Positions 1 through 9,792 of a stretch of 64,000 bases of DNA are shown in pieces (positions within the stretch are counted from its first letter, which is position 1; each line of letters begins with the position of its first letter). The notes beneath the pieces were generated by a model. The model searched no databases and had not been told where the DNA came from. It saw nothing but the letters and a program-made list of their open reading frames with translations. The translations under genes were made by a program, and so were the position numbers. Origin of the DNA: Phormidium ambiguum IAM M-71 (lineage in GTDB: Bacteria; Cyanobacteriota; Cyanobacteriia; Cyanobacteriales; Aerosakkonemataceae); the NCBI RefSeq assembly GCF_001904725.1, contig NZ_MRCE01000010.1, positions 159,397-223,396 of the forward strand, given 5' to 3'.

Positions 1-2533
1 AGTCGAGGTCTCTAGCGATCGCTCTTTGCCCAAACATACTCCGCAGAGAATGTAATAAGGCAACCAAGTCGATATTATAAGCATTAATTGTTGTATGTCC
101 AGCTTCAATTTTAGACAAGTCTAAAACATCATTAATTAAATTGAGTAAATGATCGCCACTACGACGAATAATTTGTAAGTTCTCTTTTTGTTCAACACCC
201 AAAGATAAATCATGGCTCATTACTTGCGTAAATCCCAGAATTACGTTTAACGGAGTTCGTAATTCATGACTCATATTAGCCAGAAAAATACTCTTAGCTT
301 GATTTGCTACTTCTGCGGCTTCTTTAGCTTGTTGCAGTTCAATTTCAAATTGCTTGCGTGCTGTAATATCTTGTCCAATACCAATATAGTAACCGTTGGA
401 AAGTCGGACATTTGCCCAAGATGTATACAAAGTTTGACCCGAAGCTGTTAAGGTAATAAAATCTTTCCATTGCCCATTAGCGGTGCTGATATGATTTAGT
501 ACTTCTTGGTAATAGGCAGGATCGGGATAACATTCAATTAACAAATTTTTTTGTTGCCAATATTCTAAAGACCAACCTAATACTTTTTGGGTTTCCGGGT
601 TAATAAATTCAACATGGTTATTTTGATTAAACATGACTACCATAATCGGGATGTGATCGAACATAGTTTGTAAGATTTCTTTTTGGTGTTTTAGTTCAAT
701 TTCTGCCTGTTTGCGATTGGTAATATCGCGTACCATTACTAATACTTCCTCTTGTTGTAATGGCACAATTCGTACTTCTTCATAACAATTTTTTTCTTTA
801 ATTAAAAGCTGTTGTTCATAAACTTGAATATTTTTGCTTTGTACAGCTTTTTGCGTATACTCTAAACGGAGTTTAGCTAATTCCTCCGGCAAAACATCAT
901 AAATATTAAGTTCTTGATTAATCCGCTCTGAATCAACCGTATTAAAGTCACTGTTAGAAACAAAATTTATATAACTACCATCAGAACGCATCTGAATTAA
1001 TAAGTCCGGGATGGCTTCAATAATTGCTTGTTTTGTCGCTTCACTTTGACGTAAGGCTTCTTCAGTTCGATGTTGCATGGTGACATCAACTGCTACTCCG
1101 CCAATTAATACTTGTCCAGATGAATCAGGAATGGGGAATTTGTAAACGAGAAAATCACCAATTTCACCGCTGCGACGTGGCGCTATTTCAATTGTTTCAA
1201 CTACTTGTTGAGTTCGAGCAACTGTCTGAATATTATCTAAAAATTGTTGGGCTATTTCTTGAGGATAAATTTCAAATATTGATTTACCAACTAAATTTTC
1301 TATTGGTACTAGAAAAGTATGAACATAACTTTGGCTGAGATATAAAATTATGCCATTGGCATCGGTAATCCAAGCCGAAGCAGGACTATGATTCATAAAT
1401 GCTTGAAAACGGGCTTCACTTTGACGCAAAGCTGCTTCAGTCTTTTGTCTTTCTTCTTCGATGCGTTTGCGATCGCTAATATCTCGACAAATACAAAAAT
1501 GTATTCTCTCGTTGTCCAATTCTACTCGATTCCAGCTGATTTCTACATCGTATATAGAACCATCTTTACGACGATGTTTTGTTTCAAATAAAGGTATTAC
1601 TTCTTCTCTATTTATGAAAGTTTGTAGTTCTTCTTTCGTCCATTGAGCATCCCAATCTGCCACATTAAGTTGTAGGGTTTCTTCTACAGTATAACCAATC
1701 ATTCGAGCAAAACTTGGGCTAGTTTGAATCACATCTCCTCGATTATTCAAGGCAACAATGCCATCCATTGATAGATCGAATAATGTTTTACTCCGTAGCG
1801 ATTCTTTTTTGAGGGCAAGTTCTGCATTTTTGCGATCGCTAATGTCTTTCATAAAACAGTAATGTCCCACAAATTCATGTGGTCGATCGTAAGATGCAAT
1901 CATCACCAATTGTTTATAAAAAACCGAACCATCTTTGCGAATTCCTTGAGTCTCAACTTCTACTCTTCCTTCTTGCAACATCTGCTGATAAACAGCCCTC
2001 ATTTTCTCTATTTCTTTTGGAACTACCGTACACTCCCAAGACATCCCAATTAATTCTTCTGGTTGATAGCCTATAAATTTGGCATAAGTTTTATTAGCGT
2101 AGATATAGCATCCTCGAACATCTATTTTAGAAATACCAGAAACGGCATTTTCTAAGACGCTACTCATTTCTCGCAAAGTTTCTTCGATTTTTTGTCGTTC
2201 AATAACTTCTGCTTGTAGCTGTTGGTTAATTTTTTTGGTTTGTTGAATATGATAGTACGATCGTTGTGCTAAATAAATCGCTAATGCTAAAGTCCAAACC
2301 CCAATCAAACCACTAATTAAGACTAATTTCGGCATCAAGAATGGTTTAGGAGCAATTAATTCCCGGAATTGTTTTTCATAAATTAATAATTGTTGCCACA
2401 AACCCAAAACTGCGAATGTGGCAACAACACCAAACAACAGAGGTATCCAATAAAGCAGACTTTGCTTCCTGAACAGTTGGCAACAGTTATACCAATGCCA
2501 TCGCGCCAGCGTTTCCTGAAAATATCGCTTCAC
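1..2533 (-). CDS. Multi-PAS sensor histidine kinase (3' end outside window)
   Basis: This is a membrane-bound sensor kinase read leftwards and cut by the window edge after about 844 codons. It starts at a GTG at 2533, with a strong AGGAGG site at 2539-2544 in the correct orientation. Two hydrophobic segments lie near residues 28-46 and 63-80. About five consecutive PAS/PAC modules follow, at roughly residues 124-240, 249-365, 371-490, 500-605 and 618-735. A HisKA H-box (MSHELRTP) lies near residue 752, where the phosphorylated His sits. The ATPase domain and any receiver domain lie beyond base 1. In this family PAS modules sense redox state, light or small ligands and the His passes phosphate to a receiver partner. 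The ligand cannot be read from the sequence. It lies downstream of the GH74 gene on the same strand, but two repeat hairpins separate them. Confidence 0.9.
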   Translation of the reverse strand, partial: MKRYFQETLARWHWYNCCQLFRKQSLLYWIPLLFGVVATFAVLGLWQQLLIYEKQFRELIAPKPFLMPKLVLISGLIGVWTLALAIYLAQRSYYHIQQTKKINQQLQAEVIERQKIEETLREMSSVLENAVSGISKIDVRGCYIYANKTYAKFIGYQPEELIGMSWECTVVPKEIEKMRAVYQQMLQEGRVEVETQGIRKDGSVFYKQLVMIASYDRPHEFVGHYCFMKDISDRKNAELALKKESLRSKTLFDLSMDGIVALNNRGDVIQTSPSFARMIGYTVEETLQLNVADWDAQWTKEELQTFINREEVIPLFETKHRRKDGSIYDVEISWNRVELDNERIHFCICRDISDRKRIEEERQKTEAALRQSEARFQAFMNHSPASAWITDANGIILYLSQSYVHTFLVPIENLVGKSIFEIYPQEIAQQFLDNIQTVARTQQVVETIEIAPRRSGEIGDFLVYKFPIPDSSGQVLIGGVAVDVTMQHRTEEALRQSEATKQAIIEAIPDLLIQMRSDGSYINFVSNSDFNTVDSERINQELNIYDVLPEELAKLRLEYTQKAVQSKNIQVYEQQLLIKEKNCYEEVRIVPLQQEEVLVMVRDITNRKQAEIELKHQKEILQTMFDHIPIMVVMFNQNNHVEFINPETQKVLGWSLEYWQQKNLLIECYPDPAYYQEVLNHISTANGQWKDFITLTASGQTLYTSWANVRLSNGYYIGIGQDITARKQFEIELQQAKEAAEVANQAKSIFLANMSHELRTPLNVILGFTQVMSHDLSLGVEQKENLQIIRRSGDHLLNLINDVLDLSKIEAGHTTINAYNIDLVALLHSLRSMFGQRAIARDLD

Positions 2534-2692
2534 CCAAACCTCCTAAACCAATACCAAATGTAAATCCTCACTCACTAATGCTGGAGCGACTTCTTAATAA
2601 ATCGAAATCTATTGAGGATTGGCAAGTTATACTTTTATACTATTTAAGATTTAGATTTAAGAACTAAAGTAATAAAAAAGAAATTATAATTC

Positions 2693-2724
2693 GTAGAGAG
2701 ACGTTGCATACAACGTCTCTCTAC
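2693..2724. repeat. Perfect 14-bp-stem hairpin repeat
   Basis: GTAGAGAGACGTTG is followed by the loop CATA and then its exact reverse complement. The core is shared with the 32-bp palindrome at 18214-18245, so both belong to one dispersed hairpin family of a kind common in cyanobacterial intergenic DNA. It lies between the GH74 gene and the sensor kinase. Confidence 0.85.
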
Positions 2725-2751
2725 AGTATAGGTAATTAAGCAGACATAATA

Positions 2752-2840
2752 TTACGCAATTGTCACAATCGGTAGTTGGTGCGTGACGCTACAAGTCTCA
2801 TGACTGAGTGCAAATAATCTGGCAACGTCACGCACCCTAC
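2752..2840. repeat. 89-bp MITE-like element, copy 1
   Basis: The copy carries inverted arms GGTGCGTGACG (2778-2788) and CGTCACGCACC (2826-2836). An equally long, clearly homologous copy lies at 57684-57772. The two differ by scattered substitutions and two compensating one-base indels. It has no coding capacity, so it fits a non-autonomous miniature element. It ends 12 bases before the stop codon of the GH74 gene and could affect the end of its transcript. Confidence 0.75.
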
Positions 2841-2852
2841 TAATTGTGCCTT

Positions 2853-5192
2853 TTATGGTGTGCTATCCAGTGGCAAATTATTTGCCAACGCCTTGGAATT
2901 ATCGGGAGTTCCGTAAAAAATTCCCCGACCATTCGTTCCAATAAAAACTAACCCAAACTGCTGCCAACTTCCTTCCATTGTGTTAGGTTCATTCCCAATG
3001 GGATTTTCTCTAGAACCAATACTGACCCAAGTTTGTCCTCGATCCAAAGAACGAAAAATTCCATCACCAATTCCCTTAACTTTTCCATATAAATAAAGAG
3101 CAGGAATATTGCTGTTTTGGGGTGGTTTTCCAAAAGCAAACAAGGAAGCTTTTTCTACTGAAGGCAATTTAGTGAAGGTTGTACCACCATCAGTGGAACG
3201 ATATAAACCGTTTTTATCTAAACTAATCCACACTTCATTTTTAAAACCTGGAACTGTTTTAATTGCATAACTATCCCATTGACCATAAGGAAGCGATGAA
3301 TTAACTAAAGTAAAAGATGAACCTCCGTCAACACTGCGGTAAGTTTTGCCTTCTCTGTGATAGTAAAAGGTATTGCCTTCTACTTTGTCTGCGGCTAGAG
3401 GATGATTCCAAAACCAAGGCCCACCGGGGCCATCGGGTAGTCCCGAAACTGTTTTCCACGATGTGCCGTTATCGGTTGTTCGTAAAGGTTGGGCTTTGCT
3501 GGTGACAATAACAAAGAGATCGGGATTTGTGGCGGAAACAGCTACCCGTAGAGGCATGGTTTTTGCTGGAAATGAGGGAAATTTTTGCCAAGTTGAACCG
3601 CCATCTGTGGAAGTTGCGCCTGTGTAAGTAGAGTTCCATCTAGCACCACCGACGCGGACTACTCGCTGGGGATTATTTTGTGAATAATCCAGGTTTAGCG
3701 TATCTCGCCATTCGGGTGTGCCATGAAATCTATGCGAGGGATAAGTCTTTAGTCCTTTGTCGTGATTAAAACCTACGACATCAGCCAGGGCACTGAGTAA
3801 AACAGGGCCTTTTGCAGGTGCGGCGAGGGCAAAAGAAACTACTTCTTCATGTCCTTGTTGATAGTTAGTCCAGACAACTGGATTGGTGTTGATGTTGTTT
3901 GTTTGCCAAATGCCAAATCCGTCTGTTAGCCAAACTTTTCCGGGAATATGGGGGTCAAATTCGATCGCAGATGTCCAAATCGAAAACATGGGATGCGCCC
4001 GTTCATTCCACCAGGGAACAGTGTGTTGTAGTGAGGCTGTTTTTTCTGTCCAAGTTTTCCCAGCATCAGAACTTTGATAAATTTTGGTTTTAACTGATTG
4101 ACCGCTGGCAATTATAATTTCATTGGAATTTTTGGGATTAATAGCTAAAGCATTGAAGAAGGTTTCTTTACCTGGTGGTGTGATATTAGTCCAAACTTCA
4201 TTGGCATATTTGCTAACTCCTGATAAAGCAGTAACATAAAGGATTCCGTTTTGATTAATTGCCATGCGTTGTGGCTGATTTGGACTGCCGACGATTTTGC
4301 TCCAAGTTATACCTGTATCAGTAGATTTATAAATTCCATCTCCAAAGACGTTGGCATAAATTAAACCTGGCTTTTGTTTGTCAAAGAGAATGCCTAAAAC
4401 ACCAACTTTTGGTGTAAGTTTTGCCGACAATGAAGTAACTTTAGTCCAGGTTTTACCTGCGTCTTGGGATTTCCATAATCCATCATGTCGGGAACCAAAA
4501 AAGATGATGTTCGAGTTATGTGGATTGACAGCTAATCTCATTCCTGCCCAACGTTGTTTATCGTTGCTGTCCATTCCTAAGTCTAAGTTTAATTTTTGCC
4601 AAGTTTGTCCGCGATCGCTAGATTTAAAAATAGAACCTTTTGGTTTCCAAGCTGAGTATTTTCCGGCTGCTATATAGACAATGTTTGGGTTATTTGGATC
4701 GAAAGCTAATGCTTCTCCACCATAGTAAGTTTGTTGGGCTTGAGTAAAACTATCAGTTAAAGGTATCCAACTTTTATTGCTTGCATTCCAGCGATAAAAT
4801 CCCCCGATATCTGTTCTCAGATATACGATATCTTTTTGTCGGGGATGGATGTAAATACCTGTAACAAAACTACCTCCTCCTATGGATACGTTAGCCCAGC
4901 GATATCCATTTTCACCAACGCTAGAAGACATGGCATTAACAGGTGCGATCGGTGTAATATTTTCACTGTATTGCTTATCATTTCCACATCCAGATAAAAC
5001 ACTCGTTAAAATCAGCGCCGCAGTCCAATAAATTATATTATTTTGCTTTAAATTAACGCTCTTGGATGGGCTATGTGATATGGAGATAGCAGGATTTAAA
5101 GATTGGTCGATCGGAATATTTTTCCCAGCTTGAATCAATTTAAGTATGCTCATAACTTTTAACTGAAAGCTTAAAACCTTTGAGATAAGCAT
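2853..5192 (-). CDS. GH74-type beta-propeller glycosidase, probable lipoprotein
   Basis: This is a 779-residue secreted protein built from repeated Asp-box/BNR turns such as SSDRGQTW, SQDAGKTW, STDTGITW, SSDAGKTW and STDGGSTW, spread from about residue 190 to the C-terminus. That pattern, with RTDIGG at residues 127-131 where GH74 xyloglucanases keep a catalytic Asp, points to a two-propeller GH74-like enzyme acting on beta-glucan or xyloglucan-like chains. A lipobox (LSGC, Cys69) follows a hydrophobic stretch at 53-68, suggesting a lipid-anchored extracytoplasmic protein. The 50 residues before it are unusually long for a lipoprotein signal, so the true start may be Met14 or a later non-ATG codon; no good ribosome site is visible. 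Beside a polysaccharide locus it may trim the matrix. A non-enzymatic propeller such as a photosystem assembly factor is less likely given the repeat density and RTDIGG. Confidence 0.75.
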   Translation of the reverse strand: MLISKVLSFQLKVMSILKLIQAGKNIPIDQSLNPAISISHSPSKSVNLKQNNIIYWTAALILTSVLSGCGNDKQYSENITPIAPVNAMSSSVGENGYRWANVSIGGGSFVTGIYIHPRQKDIVYLRTDIGGFYRWNASNKSWIPLTDSFTQAQQTYYGGEALAFDPNNPNIVYIAAGKYSAWKPKGSIFKSSDRGQTWQKLNLDLGMDSNDKQRWAGMRLAVNPHNSNIIFFGSRHDGLWKSQDAGKTWTKVTSLSAKLTPKVGVLGILFDKQKPGLIYANVFGDGIYKSTDTGITWSKIVGSPNQPQRMAINQNGILYVTALSGVSKYANEVWTNITPPGKETFFNALAINPKNSNEIIIASGQSVKTKIYQSSDAGKTWTEKTASLQHTVPWWNERAHPMFSIWTSAIEFDPHIPGKVWLTDGFGIWQTNNINTNPVVWTNYQQGHEEVVSFALAAPAKGPVLLSALADVVGFNHDKGLKTYPSHRFHGTPEWRDTLNLDYSQNNPQRVVRVGGARWNSTYTGATSTDGGSTWQKFPSFPAKTMPLRVAVSATNPDLFVIVTSKAQPLRTTDNGTSWKTVSGLPDGPGGPWFWNHPLAADKVEGNTFYYHREGKTYRSVDGGSSFTLVNSSLPYGQWDSYAIKTVPGFKNEVWISLDKNGLYRSTDGGTTFTKLPSVEKASLFAFGKPPQNSNIPALYLYGKVKGIGDGIFRSLDRGQTWVSIGSRENPIGNEPNTMEGSWQQFGLVFIGTNGRGIFYGTPDNSKALANNLPLDSTP

Positions 5193-5495
5193 GGTATGGA
5201 GATAAAACTATTCTATTATGTCAATTGTTTAAGTATGGGTCTTCAGTAGTTCCGGTGAATAAAAGATTAAATTTTAAGCAAGTTTCCGTAATTTCACTCA
5301 TAATAATTATCTAATCTGCTTTTAAAATTAATAGGGTAATACAGCGTCAAAATTGACGAATTAGCAAGGCTAAACAGTAACATTAATTCATGGTGCATCC
5401 GACTAGCTAAGAAGAGCAAATTTTCTTTGCTTAATGATTCAAATCTTCATGAAACTTAAATAAAAGTCAAAAAAACTGATTTAAAGTCGAGTACT
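5193..5495. other. Divergent intergenic region with a short palindrome
   Basis: This region separates the minus-strand GH74 gene from the plus-strand flippase, so it must hold promoters for both. The only clear symmetry is CGTCAA-AA-TTGACG at 5345-5358, which could be an operator. No coding sequence or RNA gene was seen. Confidence 0.4.
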
Positions 5496-6824
5496 ATGCT
5501 AAATAAATTGACTTCTGTAACTCAGAATATTAGCCCAGAATTACGTAAGATTATTAGTAATATAGGGTGGCTATTTGGCGATCGCATTCTCCGCATGGGT
5601 GCAGGGCTAATTGTTGGTGCTTGGATTGCTCGTTATTTGGGACCACAACAATTTGGTTTGTTTCAGTATGCGGCAGCTTATGTAGCATTATTTACGATTA
5701 TTTCTAGTTTGGGATTGGATCAGTTGGTTGTGCGTGATATTGTGCGCGATCCTGATTGTAAAGATGAAACTTTAGGGACAACTTTAGCCTTAAGAATTAT
5801 TGGTGGCGTAGGTACAGTTGTCATGACAGCTGTAACTATTTTTGCGTTGAACCGCGATAACCAGTTAACTATTATTTTAGGAACTATTATGGCGGTCGCA
5901 ACTATTTTTAATGCCTTTCACGCGATCGAATTTTGGTTTCAAGCCCAAGTTAAATCAAAGTATACAGTTATTGCCAAAAATACAGCTTTTTTATTCGTCA
6001 CTTTATTAAGAGTTATTTTAATTCAACAGCAAGCACCATTAATTGCTTTTGCTTGGGCAATGGTGGTAGAAAGTGTGTTGGGCGCTATAGGTTTATTGAT
6101 TGCTTATAAAGCTAAAGGACAACACTTTTTACAGTGGCGCGTAAGTTGGCAACGTGCTAAAAAGTTACTGCTAGAAAGTTGGCCTTTAATCCTTTCCGGT
6201 TTCGCCATTATGGTTTATGTCAGAATTGACCAAATTATGTTAGGTCAATTAATTGGTGAGGCATCAGTTGGTTTCTATTCAGTAGCCGCGAAACTAGCCG
6301 AACTTTGGTATTTTATTGCTAGTGCGATCGTTGGTTCTGTAACTCCTTCAATATTAAAATCTAGGGAAGAAAGTCAAACACTTTACTATCAAAAATTCCA
6401 AAAGCTATTTAACTTAATGGCAATAGTTACCTTTGGACTTGCCATTGCCATGATCTTTTTGTCAAAACCGCTGATTGTTGTATTATTTGGTCAGGAATAT
6501 ACGCCTGCTGCTTCTATATTATCAATTTACATTTGGTCAGCAGTATTTGGATTTTTTGGCTGGGGTAAAAGTATTTGGATTATTGCCGAAGGTTACACTA
6601 CATACGCTTTAATTACTACTTGTTTGGGTGCGGTAATGAATATCGCACTAAATTTCTGGTTGATTCCGAGTTATGGAGGCAATGGTGCTGCGATCGCTAC
6701 AGTGATTTCTTACGCCTTCACAGACTATGTACTCTGCTTTATTTTTCCCCCTGCACGTCAACTTGCTTGGATTATGACTAAGGCATTAACCTTCAACTAT
6801 TTCACTTTCAAAAACTTGTGGTAA
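5496..6824 (+). CDS. Wzx-like polysaccharide flippase
   Basis: This is a 442-residue polytopic inner-membrane protein of the MOP/Wzx superfamily, with about 12 hydrophobic helices. The N-terminal segment (GWLFGDRILRMGAGLIVGAW, near residues 24-43) and the YLGPQQFGLFQYA segment after it are typical of Wzx and other O-antigen transporters. The mid-protein RIDQIMLGQL segment near 245-255 is also a family hallmark. The family moves undecaprenyl-diphosphate-linked repeat units to the outer face. It is the first gene of a plus-strand run with two glycosyltransferases, and a matching Wzy-like polymerase and Wzc lie within 13 kb. It lacks a strong upstream ribosome site. Length is normal for Wzx. Confidence 0.88.
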   Translation: MLNKLTSVTQNISPELRKIISNIGWLFGDRILRMGAGLIVGAWIARYLGPQQFGLFQYAAAYVALFTIISSLGLDQLVVRDIVRDPDCKDETLGTTLALRIIGGVGTVVMTAVTIFALNRDNQLTIILGTIMAVATIFNAFHAIEFWFQAQVKSKYTVIAKNTAFLFVTLLRVILIQQQAPLIAFAWAMVVESVLGAIGLLIAYKAKGQHFLQWRVSWQRAKKLLLESWPLILSGFAIMVYVRIDQIMLGQLIGEASVGFYSVAAKLAELWYFIASAIVGSVTPSILKSREESQTLYYQKFQKLFNLMAIVTFGLAIAMIFLSKPLIVVLFGQEYTPAASILSIYIWSAVFGFFGWGKSIWIIAEGYTTYALITTCLGAVMNIALNFWLIPSYGGNGAAIATVISYAFTDYVLCFIFPPARQLAWIMTKALTFNYFTFKNLW

Positions 6825-6898
6825 TTAATTAAGTTAATACTGAATCGGAGGATACAATTGAGACTTTGCAGAAAAGTTTATTTTAAGGCAGTGTTTTT

Positions 6899-7867
6899 AT
6901 GGAAGATTTTGGAATAATTATAGCCTGCTGCGATCAAGATTATCATTATGCTAAAGGTTGTTGCGCTAGCATTAGATATTTTTTAGGCGATGTCCCAATT
7001 TGCTTGATTATTGACGGAGAATTTCTCGCCAAAGATTTACAAAAAGCTTACGGCGTACAAGTTATTAATCATTTAAATGTCAAACATCAAGTGCTTCGAG
7101 AAAGAAGTTTTGGTTGGGGATTGACTAAAATGGTGGCTTTTTGGGAAAGTCCCTGGAGTAATTTCCTGTTTCTTGATGCGGATACTATTGTTTGGGGAAA
7201 TATCCTGAAATATGCAAATTTTCAAGACTTTGATGTAATTGTCGATCGCCCCCTTTACAAAGATTCCTTTGAAGAGTTTTCCCGATTCTTCTTTAAACCA
7301 CAAGAAATAGAGAAATATTTCCCCGATTTCCAGTGGCAAAAGCATTTTGGTCAATACTTTTGCACGGGAGCCTTCTTTGCTAAACGAGATATTTTTAGTA
7401 TAGATGAATATATTTATATGCTGGATTTTGTTGACCGAAATCCCGATGTATTTTGGCTGGGAGAACAAGGGTTTTTAAATTTGATGCTCTTTCGTAATTA
7501 TGATGCCGGGAAAATACGTTTAAGTCAATCAAGTTGGCAAGTTATTGTCCCTAAATTCCAATGGGATGAGCTAAAAAATCGCTTCTTTGTTGAGCAAAAT
7601 AGCCCGGTAGTTAAAGCAGATGATACTTGTGTAATTCATTGGGCTGGGCCAAAACCAACTTTGTACAATTCTCAAGTTTATTCAGAACCAATGAATTTTT
7701 TTCGTCGAAAATTTATCCAAGAAACCGAAGGTTTAACTGGATTACCCGCAGAAGCTTTGCTAAAATTAGAAGATCTTGAACGAGACTTAAATATTTATCA
7801 GAAAAAGTTGGTTCGTAAAGTAAGAAAGTTAATGAAACTTTCAATAAATACTGGCGTTAATTACTAA
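6899..7867 (+). CDS. GT8-like nucleotide-sugar glycosyltransferase
   Basis: This 322-residue soluble GT-A type transferase begins with a short beta strand (GIIIACCDQDY). It has a clear metal-binding DAD at 93-95 in the context FLDADTIVWG, and an IHWAGPKP segment near 246-253 that resembles the H-x-x-G-x-K-P metal and substrate motif of GT8 enzymes. The C-terminal 40 residues are basic and helical, which could hold it at the membrane. It follows the flippase gene by 74 bases and precedes a GT2 gene by 15, so it probably adds one sugar to the lipid-linked repeat unit. Donor and acceptor cannot be told. Confidence 0.75.
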   Translation: MEDFGIIIACCDQDYHYAKGCCASIRYFLGDVPICLIIDGEFLAKDLQKAYGVQVINHLNVKHQVLRERSFGWGLTKMVAFWESPWSNFLFLDADTIVWGNILKYANFQDFDVIVDRPLYKDSFEEFSRFFFKPQEIEKYFPDFQWQKHFGQYFCTGAFFAKRDIFSIDEYIYMLDFVDRNPDVFWLGEQGFLNLMLFRNYDAGKIRLSQSSWQVIVPKFQWDELKNRFFVEQNSPVVKADDTCVIHWAGPKPTLYNSQVYSEPMNFFRRKFIQETEGLTGLPAEALLKLEDLERDLNIYQKKLVRKVRKLMKLSINTGVNY

Positions 7868-7882
7868 ATTTAAGGAATCACT

Positions 7883-8953
7883 ATGTCATCTCCAAATCTT
7901 CGTGCTAGTGCGGTTATGCCTGTTTATAACCGGGAGGAATTTTTAAAAGAAACAATCGACAGTGTGTTAAACCAAACTTTCAAGGATTTTGAGTTTATTA
8001 TTATTGATGATGGTTCAACGGATCGCAGTATAGAGATTATCAAGTCTTACAACGATCCCAGAATTAAACTATTCATTAACGATAAAAATCAAGGAACAAG
8101 TTATAGTCGAAATCGGGCGATCGATCTTTCCTTGAGTGACTATATCATCACCATAGATTCTGACGATATCAATTTACCAGAAAGATTTGCCAAACAAATC
8201 GCTTACATGGATTCTCATCCTGAAGTTGGCATCTGCGGTAGTTGGGTAAAAACTATTGGAGAAGTTGAAGGACAATTGTGGCGTTGCGCTGTTCAACCAG
8301 ATATTGTTCATTGTCGAACTTTGTTTGAAGCAGTGTTATGTCATCCATCTACAATTATTCGTCGTGAATTTTTAAATCGATACTCTTTAAGATACGATAT
8401 TGAACTAAAACGCGCTCAAGATTGGGATATTTATTGTCGAGGTGCCAGACATTTTCAAGTAGCCAATATGCCCGAAGTTCTGCTTTATTACAGATGGCGC
8501 AGTTATCCCAAAAATCTATCTGATGAAGAGTTGTTATCTCAAAAATATTATTATTTTTATGAAATTGATAAAAGAAATTTCCAAGCTTTAAACTTACAAC
8601 CGACTCAAGAAGAGATGTTAGTTCACCGTCGTTTAGGTAATTTAGAGCTTAAAAAAGATAGCGATTTTGTGATAGCAGCAAACAAATGGTTGCATAAACT
8701 GCATTCTGCCAACAAAACCGCTAATGTCTATCCCCAAGCGACTTTTCTACAAGTTTTAGCCGGGTATTGGCTTGAGGTATGCACTTATGTATCATCGTCT
8801 CCGTTGCAAACTTGCGATCGCTTTTTTGATAGCCCGTATTTAGACTTAAATAGTTTATCTGCAATCAATAAAGCTAAACTTTTAGGCAGGAGTTTTCTCA
8901 AACAAAGCTACTTTAAATTGAAAAAAACTTTAAAAACTTTCAAATCTAAGTAG
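7883..8953 (+). CDS. GT2 family glycosyltransferase
   Basis: This 356-residue inverting GT-A transferase has the family landmarks in order: VMPVYNREE (11-19), nucleotide-binding DDGSTD (42-47), the metal-binding DSDD (92-95) and AQDWDIYC near 178-185, which supplies the usual catalytic acidic residue. The remaining 150 residues form a helical tail. A GGAATCACT stretch before the ATG is a modest ribosome site. The 3' end overlaps the convergent gene that follows by 8 bases, so no terminator fits between them. Confidence 0.88.
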   Translation: MSSPNLRASAVMPVYNREEFLKETIDSVLNQTFKDFEFIIIDDGSTDRSIEIIKSYNDPRIKLFINDKNQGTSYSRNRAIDLSLSDYIITIDSDDINLPERFAKQIAYMDSHPEVGICGSWVKTIGEVEGQLWRCAVQPDIVHCRTLFEAVLCHPSTIIRREFLNRYSLRYDIELKRAQDWDIYCRGARHFQVANMPEVLLYYRWRSYPKNLSDEELLSQKYYYFYEIDKRNFQALNLQPTQEEMLVHRRLGNLELKKDSDFVIAANKWLHKLHSANKTANVYPQATFLQVLAGYWLEVCTYVSSSPLQTCDRFFDSPYLDLNSLSAINKAKLLGRSFLKQSYFKLKKTLKTFKSK

Positions 8954-9749
8954 TTTTCTTACCTTTGGAAAGGAACTTTTTCAGAAAAGGAAAGTTTTTG
9001 TTCAAATTATACTTAAATCTCTTTTTGAGCGATCGAAAATTGTTTTGAGAAACACTTTGATACACCCAAGCATCTAAATTTAAGCCAAAAGTAGTGGGAA
9101 CTTTGCTCACTAAAAAAGATGACGCACTATCAGATACTAAAACTTCCCAATAATTAGGTTGTTGTGCGCCCCAATTAATAATATCTGCCAAACTCACTCT
9201 TTCTAAAAGTTCTCTCCTAATCAAGCAAGCAGCAGTACCGTAATATTTTTGCGGATGAGCAAAATCGTCTTTATAATCTTCACCAGGAAACCATTCTTGT
9301 CTAAATTCTTTGGGCATAGTCAGCAAATTTATCCCCAGAATGTTTTTGTCTTGCTCAAGTATTTCTAAGCATTTTTCTAGTAAATTAAGGCATTCTTGAT
9401 AAGATCCCGTTACATTTATGTCATCATCAAGGTGAAGAATATATTCACCTTGACAAATATTCATACTGTAAACAATGCCAAAATTACTATGAGGTGGATG
9501 AATTAGCGTGTTATATCTGACTTCATCAAATTTATTGATACTTTTGCTTGATTTAAGTAATCGGATGCCATTAACATCAGGACTACCATCATCTAGAAAA
9601 ATTCTTTCAGCAAAAGGAAGCTCTAAAAATTTATCCCAACTGTCGATCGAACTGCGAACTAAAGAAGCACGATGATCGCGTAATTTTTTAATGTAAGAAC
9701 AAGTACAGAAGGATGTTTTAGCAAACAATTCCATTGTGCGGTTTTCCAT
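8946..9749 (-). CDS. GT2-like glycosyltransferase
   Basis: This 267-residue predicted GT-A transferase has FLDDGSPD at 51-58 as the nucleotide-binding site and LHLDDD at 105-110 as the metal motif. RREL and WGAQQPNYWE segments follow in the acceptor half. The N-terminus (MELFAKTSFCTCSYIKKLRDHR) lacks the usual VxIPTYNR strand but keeps the following helix, so the family link is somewhat remote. It is the last gene of the six-gene minus-strand operon starting at 15476. It overlaps the convergent GT2 gene by 8 bases at the 3' ends. The start could also be Met6 (9734). Confidence 0.72.
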   Translation of the reverse strand: MENRTMELFAKTSFCTCSYIKKLRDHRASLVRSSIDSWDKFLELPFAERIFLDDGSPDVNGIRLLKSSKSINKFDEVRYNTLIHPPHSNFGIVYSMNICQGEYILHLDDDINVTGSYQECLNLLEKCLEILEQDKNILGINLLTMPKEFRQEWFPGEDYKDDFAHPQKYYGTAACLIRRELLERVSLADIINWGAQQPNYWEVLVSDSASSFLVSKVPTTFGLNLDAWVYQSVSQNNFRSLKKRFKYNLNKNFPFLKKFLSKGKKTT

Positions 9750-9792
9750 AGTAGTTAAACAATTAATAGATATTTTTTGCTCAATAACTAAA

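Noticed and set aside
266..2076. Several plus-strand frames of 60-72 codons
   Set aside because: They lie opposite the multi-PAS kinase, whose reading frame is continuous with clear PAS and H-box motifs on the minus strand.
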